Positions 9,739 through 19,844 are shown, counted from the stretch's first letter. The stretch: DNA of 64,000 bases from Sphingomonas sp. PP-CE-3G-477 (GCF_003050745.1 NZ_QAOF01000003.1:1-64000); one strand, 5' to 3'. Notes: generated by a model not told the origin, from the letters alone. Made by a program: numbers and translations.

Positions 9739-12700
9739 ATGACGATAACGCGTGTTCGGTCCAGGTTTAATTGTAGCACAGCTTTGAAGGCCATTGCTCT
9801 AATCAGCACCGGTGTAATTGGTTTTTCATTCACCGCTAGTTCGGTAATGGCGCAGGATTTCCAGACGGTCGCGGCATCGGGGCGGATACAAGGCGCCGAT
9901 GGAAAGGTCATCTCGGGCGCGACGGTAACTGTCACGTCGAATGTCCAAGGCTTTTCTCGTACAATTACTACTGGGCGCGATGGTAGTTACAGAATTCCGC
10001 AACTGCCGAGCGGGACCTATACGTTCACGATAACGGCGGCTGGGTTTGATACGTTTACCGATCCGACGGTATCGCTTTCCCAAAATTCATCTGGCAACGC
10101 GTTCACGCTTGTACCGGTTGGCGCCGCGAGCTCCGGCGATATCGTGATTGTGGCCAAACGCGTTGCAGTGGCGGACTTCGAAGGGACCACGACCGGTGCG
10201 GTCATCAATGTCGCGGACATTGCAAACCGCGTTCCGGTCGGCCGCGATCTCAACTCGATCATCCAATTAACGCCGGGCGTGTCTCAAGGCGATAGTGCGT
10301 TCGGAGCATTGCCATCGATCGGTGGCGCCTCCGTCGGTGAGAACCAGTATTTCGTGAATGGATTGAACGTCACCAATTTCCGTACTTTCCTAGGTGCGAA
10401 CACGGTGCCATTCGAATTCTACGACTCGGTGGAAGTGAAAGATGGTGGATATCAAGCAGAATATGGCCGATCAACCGGTGGTTTCATCAGCGCGACGACC
10501 AGATCGGGAAGTAACGATTTTCACGCAGGCTTGGTTACTACCTATTCACCCAACGGTCTGCGCAGTAAATCACCCAACACGTTGACGGCTGACAACGATA
10601 AGGATTATTCTTCCGATCTGCGGTCGGACTTTTACATTTCAGGGCCGATCATCAAGAATCACCTGTTCTTCTACGGGCTGTATGAGGCCCGCGACGTCAA
10701 GACGGGCAATGGTGGCACGATCGACCGCAACGCGACGTACGTGACGTCGTCGACCAAGAGTCCGTTCTTCGCCGGGAAGGTCGATGCGGTCATCACCGAT
10801 GGCCAGCGCCTCGAATTCACTTATTTCCGGACGAAGGGCGTCACCACCGACGTTGCCAACGTCTATGATTCCACGACCAATCGGATCGGAGATTACCTCA
10901 GCACGCAAGACAACGAGACAGGGGGGGACAATTACGTTGCCCGCTATACGGGACAGTTCACGAAGTGGTTCACCTTTTCAGCAGCGTACGGTAAAAGCCA
11001 GGATCGAACCAACGCGATCTCGGCAATCCCCGACATTTCCTATGTCGAGGACGATCGCGGCGACCCGTCGCAGGTGCCGGGGTCGAACCCGGATACGACG
11101 ATCGAGACGCACAAGGATACGCGCGAGTTCTATCGCGCCGATGCCGATGTTTACGTGAATCTACTCGGCACCCATCATTTCCGTTTTGGTTATGACAGGG
11201 AAAATCTCACCACATCGGGCGAGACAAGCTACACCGGCGGCGCCTATTATCAGCTTTTTTCAACGACCAGCGCAGCAATTTGCGGAACGGCAGCGTCTTG
11301 CGATTACGTTCGCGGGCGCACTTTCGAAAGCGGCGGGACGTTCCATACCAAGAACGAAGCTTTCTACATTCAGGACAGCTGGTCGACGCTCAACGACCGG
11401 CTGACGCTGCAGGCAGGGCTTCGGAACGATCGTTTTGCCAACAACAACATCGATGACGTGACCTATTACAAATCGGGCAACCAGTGGGGCCCCCGTCTAG
11501 CGATGATCTTGGATCCGTTCGGTAACAAGCGGACGAAGGTCTACGCGTCTTTCGGACGATATTTTCTTCCGATCGCGGCAAACACCAACATCCGCCTCGG
11601 CGGTGCCGAATACGACGTCTATTCCTATTACAAGCTCGACGGGATCGGTGCGAACGGACAACCTATCCTCGGGACACCAATAACGCGTTCGGGATCGTGC
11701 ATCCGTCCCGACACCACTTATGGCGTGACGAACAATTGCACGGTCGTATCGGACGGAACGACTGCAGAGACGGCGGCTACGGTGGCGCAGAACCTCAAGC
11801 CGCAGTCGGCCGACGAGTATATCCTCGGCTTCGAACAGAAGCTGGGCTCGCGCTGGACGCTTGGTCTCTACGGCACTTACCGGAAGCTTAACCGGGCGCT
11901 CGAGGACTCGGCCGTCGACGCCGCAGCACGTAGCTATTGCGTGGCGCAGGGCTTCGATATCGATGCGTGTTCCGCCATCTATGCCGGGTTCAGCCAGTAT
12001 GTCCTGAACAATCCGGGCGCCGACATAACCACGCAGCTCACGCTGCCAGATGGCACGACGCCTACGGTGACGCTATCGAATATCGGCTATCCAAAGGCGA
12101 AGCGCGTATACAAGGCAGTAACCTTCAAGTTCGATCGCGCCTTCGACGGCGTTTGGAGCATCGGTGGATCTTACACATGGTCGAAGACCAAGGGAAACTA
12201 CGAGGGTTCCGTGACATCCGATAACGGTCAAACCGATGCCGGCCTAACCCAGGACTTCGATCAGCCCGAACTCACCTATGGGTCGTACGGATATCTACCG
12301 AACGACCGGCGCCATAACTTCAAGGTCTACGGCAGCTACAAGATTGGCGATTGGTTGGTTTTGGGAGCGAACGGGAACATATCCTCCCCCCGTCACTTTG
12401 GCTGTTTCGGCGTTTTGCCTTCCGACCTGACGGACTTTGCGCAGACGATCAACGACGCTTACGGTGCTGCGTCACGGTACTGCCCGCTTGCGAACGGTGA
12501 AATCAGCGATGCGAACCCCATCGTGGAAGTGAGCCGCGGTACCGGCTTTCACACCGACTGGATCACGTCGCTCGATCTCACGGCCGGCTTCACGCTGCCT
12601 ACCGATGCCTTTAACGCCGTGTTGCGCTTCGACGTCTTCAACGTATTCAATTCGAAGGGTGTGACCGACGCTAACGAGTTCGGCACGAACGCTGACGGTT

Positions 12701-12780
12701 CGGTTCGCTCTGACTATCAAGCTGCTACCGGCTATCAATCACCACGTTCGGCCAGAGTCCAGCTTCAGCTCCGCTTCTAG
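9739..12780 (+). CDS. TonB-dependent receptor with N-terminal carboxypeptidase-regulatory-like domain (Oar-like)
   Basis: Outer-membrane receptor of 1013 residues. The ATG at 9739 follows GAGGAAT (9727-9733). A long signal peptide ends near SSVMAQ. Residues about 45-125 form a CarboxypepD_reg-like beta-sandwich (ASGRIQGADGKVISGATVTV, then YRIPQLPSGTYTFTI). The plug follows with VPVGRDLNSIIQLTPGVSQG and GASVGENQYFVNGLN, and YGRSTGGFI ends it. The barrel ends in ...ARVQLQLRF. This layout matches Oar-like receptors, a group associated with peptide or protein ligands in some bacteria; the substrate here is unknown. The first third uses more AT-rich codons than nearby genes, and the gene stands alone between gene remnants, which suggests a separate arrival. 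A strong hairpin follows the stop. Confidence 0.87.
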   Translation: MTITRVRSRFNCSTALKAIALISTGVIGFSFTASSVMAQDFQTVAASGRIQGADGKVISGATVTVTSNVQGFSRTITTGRDGSYRIPQLPSGTYTFTITAAGFDTFTDPTVSLSQNSSGNAFTLVPVGAASSGDIVIVAKRVAVADFEGTTTGAVINVADIANRVPVGRDLNSIIQLTPGVSQGDSAFGALPSIGGASVGENQYFVNGLNVTNFRTFLGANTVPFEFYDSVEVKDGGYQAEYGRSTGGFISATTRSGSNDFHAGLVTTYSPNGLRSKSPNTLTADNDKDYSSDLRSDFYISGPIIKNHLFFYGLYEARDVKTGNGGTIDRNATYVTSSTKSPFFAGKVDAVITDGQRLEFTYFRTKGVTTDVANVYDSTTNRIGDYLSTQDNETGGDNYVARYTGQFTKWFTFSAAYGKSQDRTNAISAIPDISYVEDDRGDPSQVPGSNPDTTIETHKDTREFYRADADVYVNLLGTHHFRFGYDRENLTTSGETSYTGGAYYQLFSTTSAAICGTAASCDYVRGRTFESGGTFHTKNEAFYIQDSWSTLNDRLTLQAGLRNDRFANNNIDDVTYYKSGNQWGPRLAMILDPFGNKRTKVYASFGRYFLPIAANTNIRLGGAEYDVYSYYKLDGIGANGQPILGTPITRSGSCIRPDTTYGVTNNCTVVSDGTTAETAATVAQNLKPQSADEYILGFEQKLGSRWTLGLYGTYRKLNRALEDSAVDAAARSYCVAQGFDIDACSAIYAGFSQYVLNNPGADITTQLTLPDGTTPTVTLSNIGYPKAKRVYKAVTFKFDRAFDGVWSIGGSYTWSKTKGNYEGSVTSDNGQTDAGLTQDFDQPELTYGSYGYLPNDRRHNFKVYGSYKIGDWLVLGANGNISSPRHFGCFGVLPSDLTDFAQTINDAYGAASRYCPLANGEISDANPIVEVSRGTGFHTDWITSLDLTAGFTLPTDAFNAVLRFDVFNVFNSKGVTDANEFGTNADGSVRSDYQAATGYQSPRSARVQLQLRF

Positions 12781-12788
12781 GAGCTATC

Positions 12789-12821
12789 AATCTTTGGGGA
12801 GGCATAGCTTCCCCAAAGATT
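12789..12821 (+). terminator. Hairpin terminator after the Oar-like receptor
   Basis: AATCTTTGGGGA (12789-12800) and TCCCCAAAGATT (12810-12821) are perfect 12-base arms around a 9-base loop, 8 bases after the stop codon. There is no strong T run, so it may serve transcript protection as much as termination. Confidence 0.75.
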
Positions 12822-12992
12822 AGAATAGATATAAAACGAAGCTGTCTTGTCGGGCATCGGTGCGTAAGTGGATAAGATATTGCTATCATTTCTTTCGCTA
12901 GAGACGATGTATTCACCGGCTGATGAGCCAATTTCCGCGTATGATTTGGCAATGTTCGATAAAGCGCGCCTGCTATTACGTTGAGTTGATGA

Positions 12993-13345
12993 GGTCTTGC
13001 CGACAACATCGCGCTTTTCGACGCACCGGTCGACATGGAGCGGACGTTCGCGGCGGCGACCGCGGCATCGATACACGACGACATCCCGCGAGTGCCGATC
13101 GCGTACGAAACGCTGGTGGGCGACGTGGGGCAGGCGTTGTCGGGGAGCTAGAAGCAACGCGTGCTGCTTGCCCGTGAGTCAAACCGCCAACCCGAATACT
13201 GGTGATGGGCGAGGGCACGGCGCATCTCGACAGCGCGTACGAGCGGGCGGTGAACGCGGCGATCTGGACGATGGGAATCACGCGGATTATCGTCCACCGC
13301 GGGGAAGCTCTCAAGGCGTTCGACCGAGTACCGATGATAGCCCAT
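12993..13345 (+). pseudogene. Peptidase-type ABC exporter (CvaB/RaxB-like), ATPase-domain remnant
   Basis: One frame from about 12993 reads DNIALFDAPVDMERTFAAAT, then DDIPRVPIAYETLVGDVG and LSGS-stop-KQRVLLAR. A second frame continues MGEGTAHLDSAYERAVNAA and ITRIIVHRGEALKAFDRV. These are the Q-loop-to-H-loop part of the ATPase of bacteriocin- or peptide-exporting ABC transporters: the signature motif (normally LSGGQKQR), the Walker B/D-loop region (normally DEGTAHLD) and the H-loop (normally IVAHR). Damage includes a TAG inside the signature motif, a frame change before Walker B and a missing Ala in the H-loop. The membrane and C39 peptidase domains are not present, nor is a peptide substrate gene. 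I see it as a relic only. Confidence 0.78.
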
Positions 13346-13682
13346 AGTAGACTACGATAAATCTGGCGAAAGTTCCCAGCGCGCTGATCAATGAGCCGAT
13401 CGATCGGGATTGGGCTAACCATTAGTCTTTCGCCGAAATGTGAAATTATAATCTCTGTCGAACTTTCCCAGTATAAGATCCGCTGTTGGGCTTTAGGTCT
13501 CTTGCAGGCGGGTAGCATGAAGTGTGAGCAGACTAACGCTCTCGAAAGCTGTCCTCGCTCACCGGCCGGCGGGTTTCCACCTACACGGTCGCCTCAATTA
13601 TTGGCTCCAGGACGAGTAGCTGTCTCTTAAGCCCAGGTGTTGCGGAGGCGGCGGCTTAACCCCCACCTCCGCCGCACCGCCG
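13346..13682. other. Region without a recognisable gene
   Basis: About 340 bases between the ABC exporter relic and the end of the leftward TBDR gene. Open frames are short and show no family motif. The last 40 bases carry GGCGGCGG-rich sequence just beyond the TBDR stop, with no clear hairpin. Confidence 0.5.
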
Positions 13683-16142
13683 TCAGAACCCTACGTTCAG
13701 TGTTGCCGACACAGCACGCGGTGCGCCGATCTGGGCGTAGGTCAGCGAGTTGGTCGCGCTCGTGCCGCTGAAGCCGCCGACATAGAGCTTGTCGAACAGG
13801 TTGCTGATGTTCAGCTGCAGATACGTCTGGTCGTCGAGTCCCAGTGGCTTGAGCGAAATGCGCGCGTCGAGATTGACCAGCGTATAGGCCGGCGCCTTGG
13901 CCCCATAGACGTGGACGCCCGAGATCGTAACGGGCAGGTTCTGGTCGTTGACGTACCGCTCGCCCGTACGCTTGGCCTCTAGGCCGACCCGGATCGGTCC
14001 GGCATTGCCCTCGACACGGCCGCCGAAGGTGTAGGTGGGAGCGCCTGCCTCACGCTTGCCAGCGGTGTAGTAGGTAATCGTGGCGGACGCCGGGATGTCG
14101 TCGAGAATCTTCGACTTCAGATATGACCCGAAGGCGTAGAGCGTTACTAGGTCGATCGGACGATAGCTGATGCTGCCGTCGATCCCGTATTTGTGGACGG
14201 TGCCGAGATTGCGGTAGATCGTCGTGTTGGTCTCGAGATCGTAGGACGAGGCGAGCCGGTCATGGAACACGGTGTACCAGCCTGAAACCTGCGCCTGCAT
14301 GCGGCCCATCTGGTACCGCAGCCCGGCATCGAAATTGTCGGTCGTCTCGGGCTTGGCACCCTCGGCGCCGGAAGTCCCGTCGGCATAATAGAAGCTGTTG
14401 TAAAGGTTGTCCGTGCCCGGAACCTGCATGCCCTTCGAATAATTCGCGAAGACGGCAAGTGGCGCTACGAGCTGGTACACGAGGCCCGCACTTGGCAGCA
14501 CGCGGTTATACGTGAACTTGCGCTGCTGAGGCCCCTGATAGTTCGGATAGGCAGCGGCGATGATCGCATCGGTCGCCGCACTCTGACCCGAACAGATCAG
14601 CGCGCCGGTCGCACTGGTGGTGAAACAATAGTTGTGCAGGTCGCGCGTGAAGAACGGTGCGCGGATGCCGGCGTTCAAGGTCAGCTTGCTGTCGAAGAAC
14701 CGCCCGCGATATTCGCCGAACGCCTGGTTCAGGATCGCCTTCGAGAATCGATCCCGCTTCTGGAGCGCGGTACCGGTCGAATCGAGCAGTGGGCTCTCGG
14801 TCGGGAACGGCGTGGTCGCCAAGCCGTAGCCATTGATCGTGGTCAACTCGCCGGTCTGGCGATGGCGGCCGTAATCGAGGCTGTAGCCGACGCGTACCGT
14901 CTGCGCGTCGTTGAAATCGTACCGCAGGCCGAGGTTGAGCAGGTAGCGGTTGGTCTCCGTGGCGCTCGGCGCGCTGACGAGCACGCTATCCTTGGTGTCG
15001 CCGTCGCCGTTCAAATCGATGCCGCCGAAATACGGCGTGCTGCCGACATAGCCTGCGACCGCTTGGCCGCCGATCGTCGCAAAGCCCTCCGAGGCGGTCG
15101 CGGTGCCGCCACCGTTCGCCAGCGTGTACGAATAGGCGGCATCGGCGGTGAAGGTCAGCTTGTCGGTCAGCGTGAAGCGCGAATTGACGCGGATGTTGGC
15201 GGTCTTCGACGGATTGTAGCGATAGTCGTAGGCGCCGAACCCGCAGGCGACCCCTGCGCTGCTGACGCAATTCGCGACGTCGTAGAACCGCTCGTCACGC
15301 GTCTGCGGGAAGCGATTGCCCGAGCCCGTACCGACGCTGGCGCCGACATTGCTCAGCGGCACCGAGCCGAAGAAGTTGTTGATGTTGCGATTGTAATGAC
15401 CTGCAACGGAGATGAAATCGCCGTTGTTGCCGATCGGCTGGTAGATCTTGGCATTTATCTGCGTCTTGTCGATCTTGCCTGCGTCGGTGAACACGACGTT
15501 GTTGGTCGACTTGCTGGCGGAGAAGAACGCACGCGTCCCGAACGGCGTGAAGACGCCGGTGTCGACCGCGCCGAACACGCGGAAGAAGTCGTACTGGCCG
15601 ACTGAACCCGCCATCCGAACGTGGAAATCCTCGGACGGATTGCGCGTCGTGTAGTTGATCGTCGAACCGGTCGCCGACGCGCTCGGGCTGTCGACATCGG
15701 TCGAACCGAGGCTGACCGCGACCTGGCCGATCAGTTCGGGATCGAGTTGCTGGTTCGAATAGATTGCATAGCTGCCGGTGTCGTTGAGCGGAAAGCCGTC
15801 CCACATCTCCGACACGCGGCTGGCGTCGAAGCCGCGGATGCTCAGCGTGCCGCCCGACGAGCCATAGGGATCGTTGTTCTGGAAGCTGACGCCGGGCAGC
15901 ATGTTGATCGTGTCGTTGATCGACTGGCCGGGTGTCTCGTGCTGGATGAACTCCGCGTTCAGTCCGACCTTGGCCTTGGATGTCGCGGGAAGGACGACGC
16001 CGCCGATGGCTTGATCGCCCTTCTTGCCGGTGATGACGATCTCCTCGAAATCCTTGGTGCCGGTCGACTGCGCGAACGCAGGAGTCGCGATCAGACACAA
16101 GGAGCAGCCGAACAGGCCGCGCGTCAGATTGGTTTTGCCCAC
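13683..16142 (-). CDS. TonB-dependent receptor, siderophore/small-ligand type
   Basis: Outer-membrane receptor of about 819 residues. A GTG at 16142 after a CGGGG box gives a clean signal peptide (TRGLFGCSLCLIATPAFAQ); ATGs at 16169 and 16238 are alternatives but lack a ribosome binding site. The TonB box is FEEIVITGKK. The plug has GQSINDTINMLPGVSFQN and TLSIRGFDASRVSEMWDG. The barrel includes the late-strand phrases FANYSKGMQVPG and KPETTDNFDAGLRY and ends ...SATLNVGF. Size and plug resemble ferric-siderophore-type receptors more than the large glycan receptors elsewhere in the window, but no siderophore gene or Fur-box-like sequence was spotted. It lies between degraded efflux genes. Confidence 0.83.
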   Translation of the reverse strand: MGKTNLTRGLFGCSLCLIATPAFAQSTGTKDFEEIVITGKKGDQAIGGVVLPATSKAKVGLNAEFIQHETPGQSINDTINMLPGVSFQNNDPYGSSGGTLSIRGFDASRVSEMWDGFPLNDTGSYAIYSNQQLDPELIGQVAVSLGSTDVDSPSASATGSTINYTTRNPSEDFHVRMAGSVGQYDFFRVFGAVDTGVFTPFGTRAFFSASKSTNNVVFTDAGKIDKTQINAKIYQPIGNNGDFISVAGHYNRNINNFFGSVPLSNVGASVGTGSGNRFPQTRDERFYDVANCVSSAGVACGFGAYDYRYNPSKTANIRVNSRFTLTDKLTFTADAAYSYTLANGGGTATASEGFATIGGQAVAGYVGSTPYFGGIDLNGDGDTKDSVLVSAPSATETNRYLLNLGLRYDFNDAQTVRVGYSLDYGRHRQTGELTTINGYGLATTPFPTESPLLDSTGTALQKRDRFSKAILNQAFGEYRGRFFDSKLTLNAGIRAPFFTRDLHNYCFTTSATGALICSGQSAATDAIIAAAYPNYQGPQQRKFTYNRVLPSAGLVYQLVAPLAVFANYSKGMQVPGTDNLYNSFYYADGTSGAEGAKPETTDNFDAGLRYQMGRMQAQVSGWYTVFHDRLASSYDLETNTTIYRNLGTVHKYGIDGSISYRPIDLVTLYAFGSYLKSKILDDIPASATITYYTAGKREAGAPTYTFGGRVEGNAGPIRVGLEAKRTGERYVNDQNLPVTISGVHVYGAKAPAYTLVNLDARISLKPLGLDDQTYLQLNISNLFDKLYVGGFSGTSATNSLTYAQIGAPRAVSATLNVGF

Positions 16143-16392
16143 TTTTATACCCCGAGATGATGGCGACATGCCGTGCGCCACTCGGACAGATGCGGTATGC
16201 GCCCCGCATTTCTGAGGGATTTCCGGTTTGTTACACACCGCTCATAATTGCCGGTGCTGAGCCGGCCTCACGAACTCGACGATGGTACGGAAAGAACGCG
16301 ATATGCGGCCCCATACGGGAGCGATCGCCGCGAAAGTACCGGAACGGGAGCGCTGCGCGACCATGCTCCGCCCAATGGCCAAATCTGCGCCG

Positions 16393-16683
16393 GGCGCCGC
16401 TTTGTCGGTCGACCGCGGTCTGCAACACATTACGGCGCGCGTTGCGCGCGGTCGCCTGCGCCGTGACCATGTCGGTATCGGTGATCAGCCGAGCCTCGTA
16501 CTGGTTCGGCGGGTTCGCCTCCGCGCGGTTCGGCTCGGTTACCGCTTCGCGCGGCAAAGCCCCCTGAGGCGTTAGGATCCGCGGCGCCACGAGCTGGTCC
16601 TCGACATCCTGGAACACCGCCAGCACGGTCTGGCGATAGACGGCGACCGTGCCGTCGTACGCAGCACGTGCCTGGGCATCGCG
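16393..16683 (-). pseudogene. NodT-type outer-membrane efflux factor, C-terminal remnant
   Basis: In an open frame spanning 16231-16812, the part from about 16683 to 16393 reads ARAAYDGTVAVYRQTVLAVF, then QDVEDQLVAPRIL and later NQYEARLITDTDMVTAQATA and RRNVLQTAVDR. This is the last coiled-coil repeat of RND/MFS outer-membrane factors of the NodT group (family: YRQTVLTAFQEVEDQL, and VVTAQ). The first 300 or so residues and the family lipoprotein signal are missing, and flanking parts of the open frame show no similarity. It lies on the same strand as the DHA2 remnant at 8.6-9.0 kb. Confidence 0.72.
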
Positions 16684-17611
16684 AGCACGCCGGGCGGGAG
16701 CTGTCGGTGGCAAGATTAATACGCGAGCAGGCGCAGTCCGAGGGGCGGCCTGCTCGACCTGCATGAGCATAGCGGTCGGCGGGCGCTGCATGCGCGCGCG
16801 TTGGTCGACCATCGCGGCGATGACGAAAGCACCCTAGCCATCTACGAACATGGGCTGTTCGCGGGCAGCCAAACGGTTGCACAGCTCAGCGCCAGAAACC
16901 TGTCTCGCTTCTTCGGACCGGACACGCCAACGAGCGTGATGGATCCGTTAGAGATCAGATGGACGAATGGCCGGTTGAAGCAGGAAGTTAGGGGGCGTGA
17001 ATGTCCAGAATTGGGCGTTGTCGACCCAGCGCTCCGAATGGGATCGCGTTCCGGCACTTATCGGTTGTCGATGCCAATGAAATTCACGGCGGGCAGCGAG
17101 GTGGTACTACCGCCGCCGACGAACGCTGATCCCAAAATCGCTCGAGCACCTTGGGAACGCCATGATCGAAATACGGCGACCGGAGGCTATCGTAAGTATT
17201 TGATAGCGCGCAACCTATGCGTTCTGACCTTCCGCCACAGACGGCTCTCGATCGATTTGGCCGCTACGAATGGACTATTTCGGTGGTTGAAATTGATCGA
17301 GGTTGGGTTCAGCGGGTGGCCTTCGTGCAAAGGAAACGCTTGATTTCGACAATCCTTCAGGTCGTTTGCGGGGGCTTTTTCGCCGCGGTGATGAGGCTCG
17401 GCCGGCGTTGGTACATGTACGTGGCGCATGCAGGGAGACCGTACGACGCGGTCGACATCGCACTAACTGGCTGCCGCCATCCCGGTGCCGGGCTGGAGGG
17501 ACGTCATTGGCGCTCAGCCATCTGAGTATTCCGTAAAAATTCGCGCGCCGAGACAGAACCGACGGATCGCGTTCTGATCGGGCGTAATCGTTCGTCAAAG
17601 GGGAGAACGCG
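16684..17611. other. Region without a recognisable gene
   Basis: About 930 bases. A 180-codon open frame at 16801-17343 (+) and others on the minus strand have no recognisable motif, no ribosome binding site and irregular codon use, so I do not call them genes. It probably contains eroded coding sequence like its surroundings. GGGGAG at 17600-17605 is the ribosome binding site of the next gene. Confidence 0.5.
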
Positions 17612-19720
17612 ATGCGACGCCTGCCGCAACCATACGCCATGCTGATCAGCATCCTGCTGGTACCGCTGCTGCTTGGCGTACTCGGCGATTGGGAGCGCGT
17701 GCGGGCGCAGGGCTCGGTCGCCGAATACACCGCCATGCAGTCCTCCCTTCCGCAGCAGGTGCGCGCGATGCGCGAACTCGGCGCGCGCGACAGCACTGCC
17801 TCGGTCGACCTCGGCAATCCGGAGACCGTCTACGCCCCCGCACTCGCGGCCGACATGGTCGAGGAGCGCCTGCCGTCGGTCCGGCGCAGCCTGATCCTTG
17901 CCCGCGTGCAGGGGCCGCTCGCCTGGAGCGTGATCGGGGGCGCGCTGCTGGCGTTGATCTGCGGCGCGATCGGGCTGGCCGCAGCGCAGATTGCCGCGCG
18001 CCGGGCGATGGTGTCGCGCGATGCGCTCGTGACGAGCTTTGCCGCGCTCCAGCGCGCGCTGCCGCTGGTGCTGGGCGGCATGGTGATCGGGCTCGCGCTC
18101 GCCGTGGTCTGTGGGGTGCTGTTCGAACTGATCAGCCTGTGGTCGTCGGTGACGCTGTCGGGCGGCGGCGTGAAGCTGATGTTCGCGGGCGTGGTGCTGG
18201 CCCTGGTAGCGTTGGGGACCGCCTGGTCCGCGATCCGCGCGCTGCGCGAGGTGGTGGCGCTCTATACGCCGCAACCGGGCGAGGTCACCGGACGGGCGGT
18301 GAGCGTGGACGAAGCGCCTGCGCTATGGCGTTTCGTGCAGGACATCGCCGGCCGGCAGAAGGCGATCGCCCCCGATACGCTGGTGCTGGGGTTGGCGCAG
18401 GGTTTCTACGTCACCGAGCAGGACCTGCTGCTGTCGCCGGGCGAGCGACGTGTTTCGGGGCGTACGCTCTACCTGCCGGCGCCGTACCTGCAGTTCCTCG
18501 ACGAAGGCGAGGTGGCGGCGATCGTCGGCCACGAACTGGCGCACTTCATCGGCGAGGACACTGCGTACAGCCGGCGCTTCGCACCTCTTTACGCGGGGAT
18601 GGGACGCGCGCTGGCGGCAATGCATTCGGACGCCAACGGTCTGCTGCTGCTCAAGGGACCGCTGCAACTGGCCGATCACGCGATGGAGCGGTTCGATCTC
18701 GCGGTGCGCCACTGGAGCCGTCTGCGCGAGTTCGAGGCGGATCGGCTGGGCTCGCTGGTGTCCGGCGGCCGGCCAGCCGCCTCCGCGCTGATCCGGACGG
18801 CGGTGGTCGCACCGCCGGTCGACGCCGTGCTCGAGGACGCCTTCGCGAACCCACCCGAAGACGATCCGGATCTCGTCGCCATGGCGGCGCAGATGGTCGA
18901 GGAGAAGGGGTGGCCGGACATCCGCGCCTATCTGGAAGACGTGCAGTCGCACCCGACCGATACCCATCCGCGCACGCCCGAACGCATCCAGCGGCTGGAC
19001 GTCGCGCTCGACGATGCCTTGCTGGAAACCGCGCTGCGTGCGCCACGCGACGGACCGCGACCCGCAGGCGAGCGCCTGATCGCCGACTGGCAGGACTGGT
19101 GCCGACGCCTGAGCACGGATTATCTTGCCGAAGCCCGCGATGCCCATGCGCGCCACCGCCAATTTCTGGAGCAAACCGCCGCGGCGGTGCCGCAGGAGGC
19201 GGTGACGCTGTACAACAATGTCGGTCCGGCGAGCTGGGTGCAGTTTGGTGCGGCGATGCTGTTCCTCGCCGCAGGCGCGGCGATCTGGATATTCCGGCAG
19301 CCGATCGGCCTCGGGCACGACACGTTCGAGCTGCGGCTGGTTATCGGTGCCTTCGTGGGTGCGGCAGTGATCTTCGTGATGGGCGGCGCCTTGATCCGCC
19401 GTGGCGCGCGGACGCCCTATCTGATCCTGCTGCCCGAAACGTTGAGTTCCCCGCAGCTTGATGCGCCGATCGCGTGGCGCGACGTAGAGGCCTGGGGGGT
19501 CGCCTTCGGCACTCGCTTCGGCCTTGATCTGGTACTGGAGGACGGCGTGGCTCTGCCCCGCGCACGGCGGTTCGCGCGAGGGACCGCGGTGCGGAAGGCC
19601 AAGCGCCTGGTCACGATCGGCGCTTACGGCGTTCGCGGCATGGTCGTCGAGGATTTCCGGCAGTTGATCGAAAGCTACTTCCAGGCGGAGCAAGCCCGGC
19701 GCGCTCTGGCGGAGCGCTGA
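17612..19720 (+). CDS. Membrane-bound M48-family zinc metalloprotease
   Basis: A 702-residue integral-membrane peptidase of the HtpX/Ste24 superfamily. A start-anchored segment (about 10-26) is followed by helices near 103-127, 150-175 and 187-208. The catalytic domain holds the zinc motif HELAH at 307-311 (IVGHELAHF) and the third ligand in REFEADRLG (about Glu373/Asp377). Two further helices near 548-565 and 575-595 precede a C-terminal domain of about 100 residues that resembles no family I know. It is much longer than HtpX (about 290 residues). Substrates are unknown; the family usually handles membrane or envelope quality control. The gene stands alone; the start follows GGGGAG with a 6-base gap. 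It marks the right edge of the decayed region. Confidence 0.85.
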   Translation: MRRLPQPYAMLISILLVPLLLGVLGDWERVRAQGSVAEYTAMQSSLPQQVRAMRELGARDSTASVDLGNPETVYAPALAADMVEERLPSVRRSLILARVQGPLAWSVIGGALLALICGAIGLAAAQIAARRAMVSRDALVTSFAALQRALPLVLGGMVIGLALAVVCGVLFELISLWSSVTLSGGGVKLMFAGVVLALVALGTAWSAIRALREVVALYTPQPGEVTGRAVSVDEAPALWRFVQDIAGRQKAIAPDTLVLGLAQGFYVTEQDLLLSPGERRVSGRTLYLPAPYLQFLDEGEVAAIVGHELAHFIGEDTAYSRRFAPLYAGMGRALAAMHSDANGLLLLKGPLQLADHAMERFDLAVRHWSRLREFEADRLGSLVSGGRPAASALIRTAVVAPPVDAVLEDAFANPPEDDPDLVAMAAQMVEEKGWPDIRAYLEDVQSHPTDTHPRTPERIQRLDVALDDALLETALRAPRDGPRPAGERLIADWQDWCRRLSTDYLAEARDAHARHRQFLEQTAAAVPQEAVTLYNNVGPASWVQFGAAMLFLAAGAAIWIFRQPIGLGHDTFELRLVIGAFVGAAVIFVMGGALIRRGARTPYLILLPETLSSPQLDAPIAWRDVEAWGVAFGTRFGLDLVLEDGVALPRARRFARGTAVRKAKRLVTIGAYGVRGMVVEDFRQLIESYFQAEQARRALAER

Positions 19721-19844
19721 CGCGCGCGGCATGCGCTCGCGCTTTGCCGCTGCGCTGACGGTCGCGGACGTGGTTAGTCAGCGCCCCGGATCAGCCGGCC
19801 TCGTCGCCGACCTTTCCGTCAAACGAGACTATCGTCCGTCCTCG

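Noticed and set aside
9739..12780. TBDR with an Oar-like domain considered as part of a protease or peptide system
   Set aside because: No protease, peptide exporter or linked gene is intact nearby; the ABC exporter relic is not functional.
13683..16142. Siderophore uptake locus
   Set aside because: Only the receptor suggests it. No synthesis gene, FecIR-type regulator or clear Fur-box-like sequence was seen nearby.
16801..17343. A 180-codon plus-strand frame
   Set aside because: No ribosome binding site, no motif, irregular codon use, in a decayed region. Not listed as a gene.
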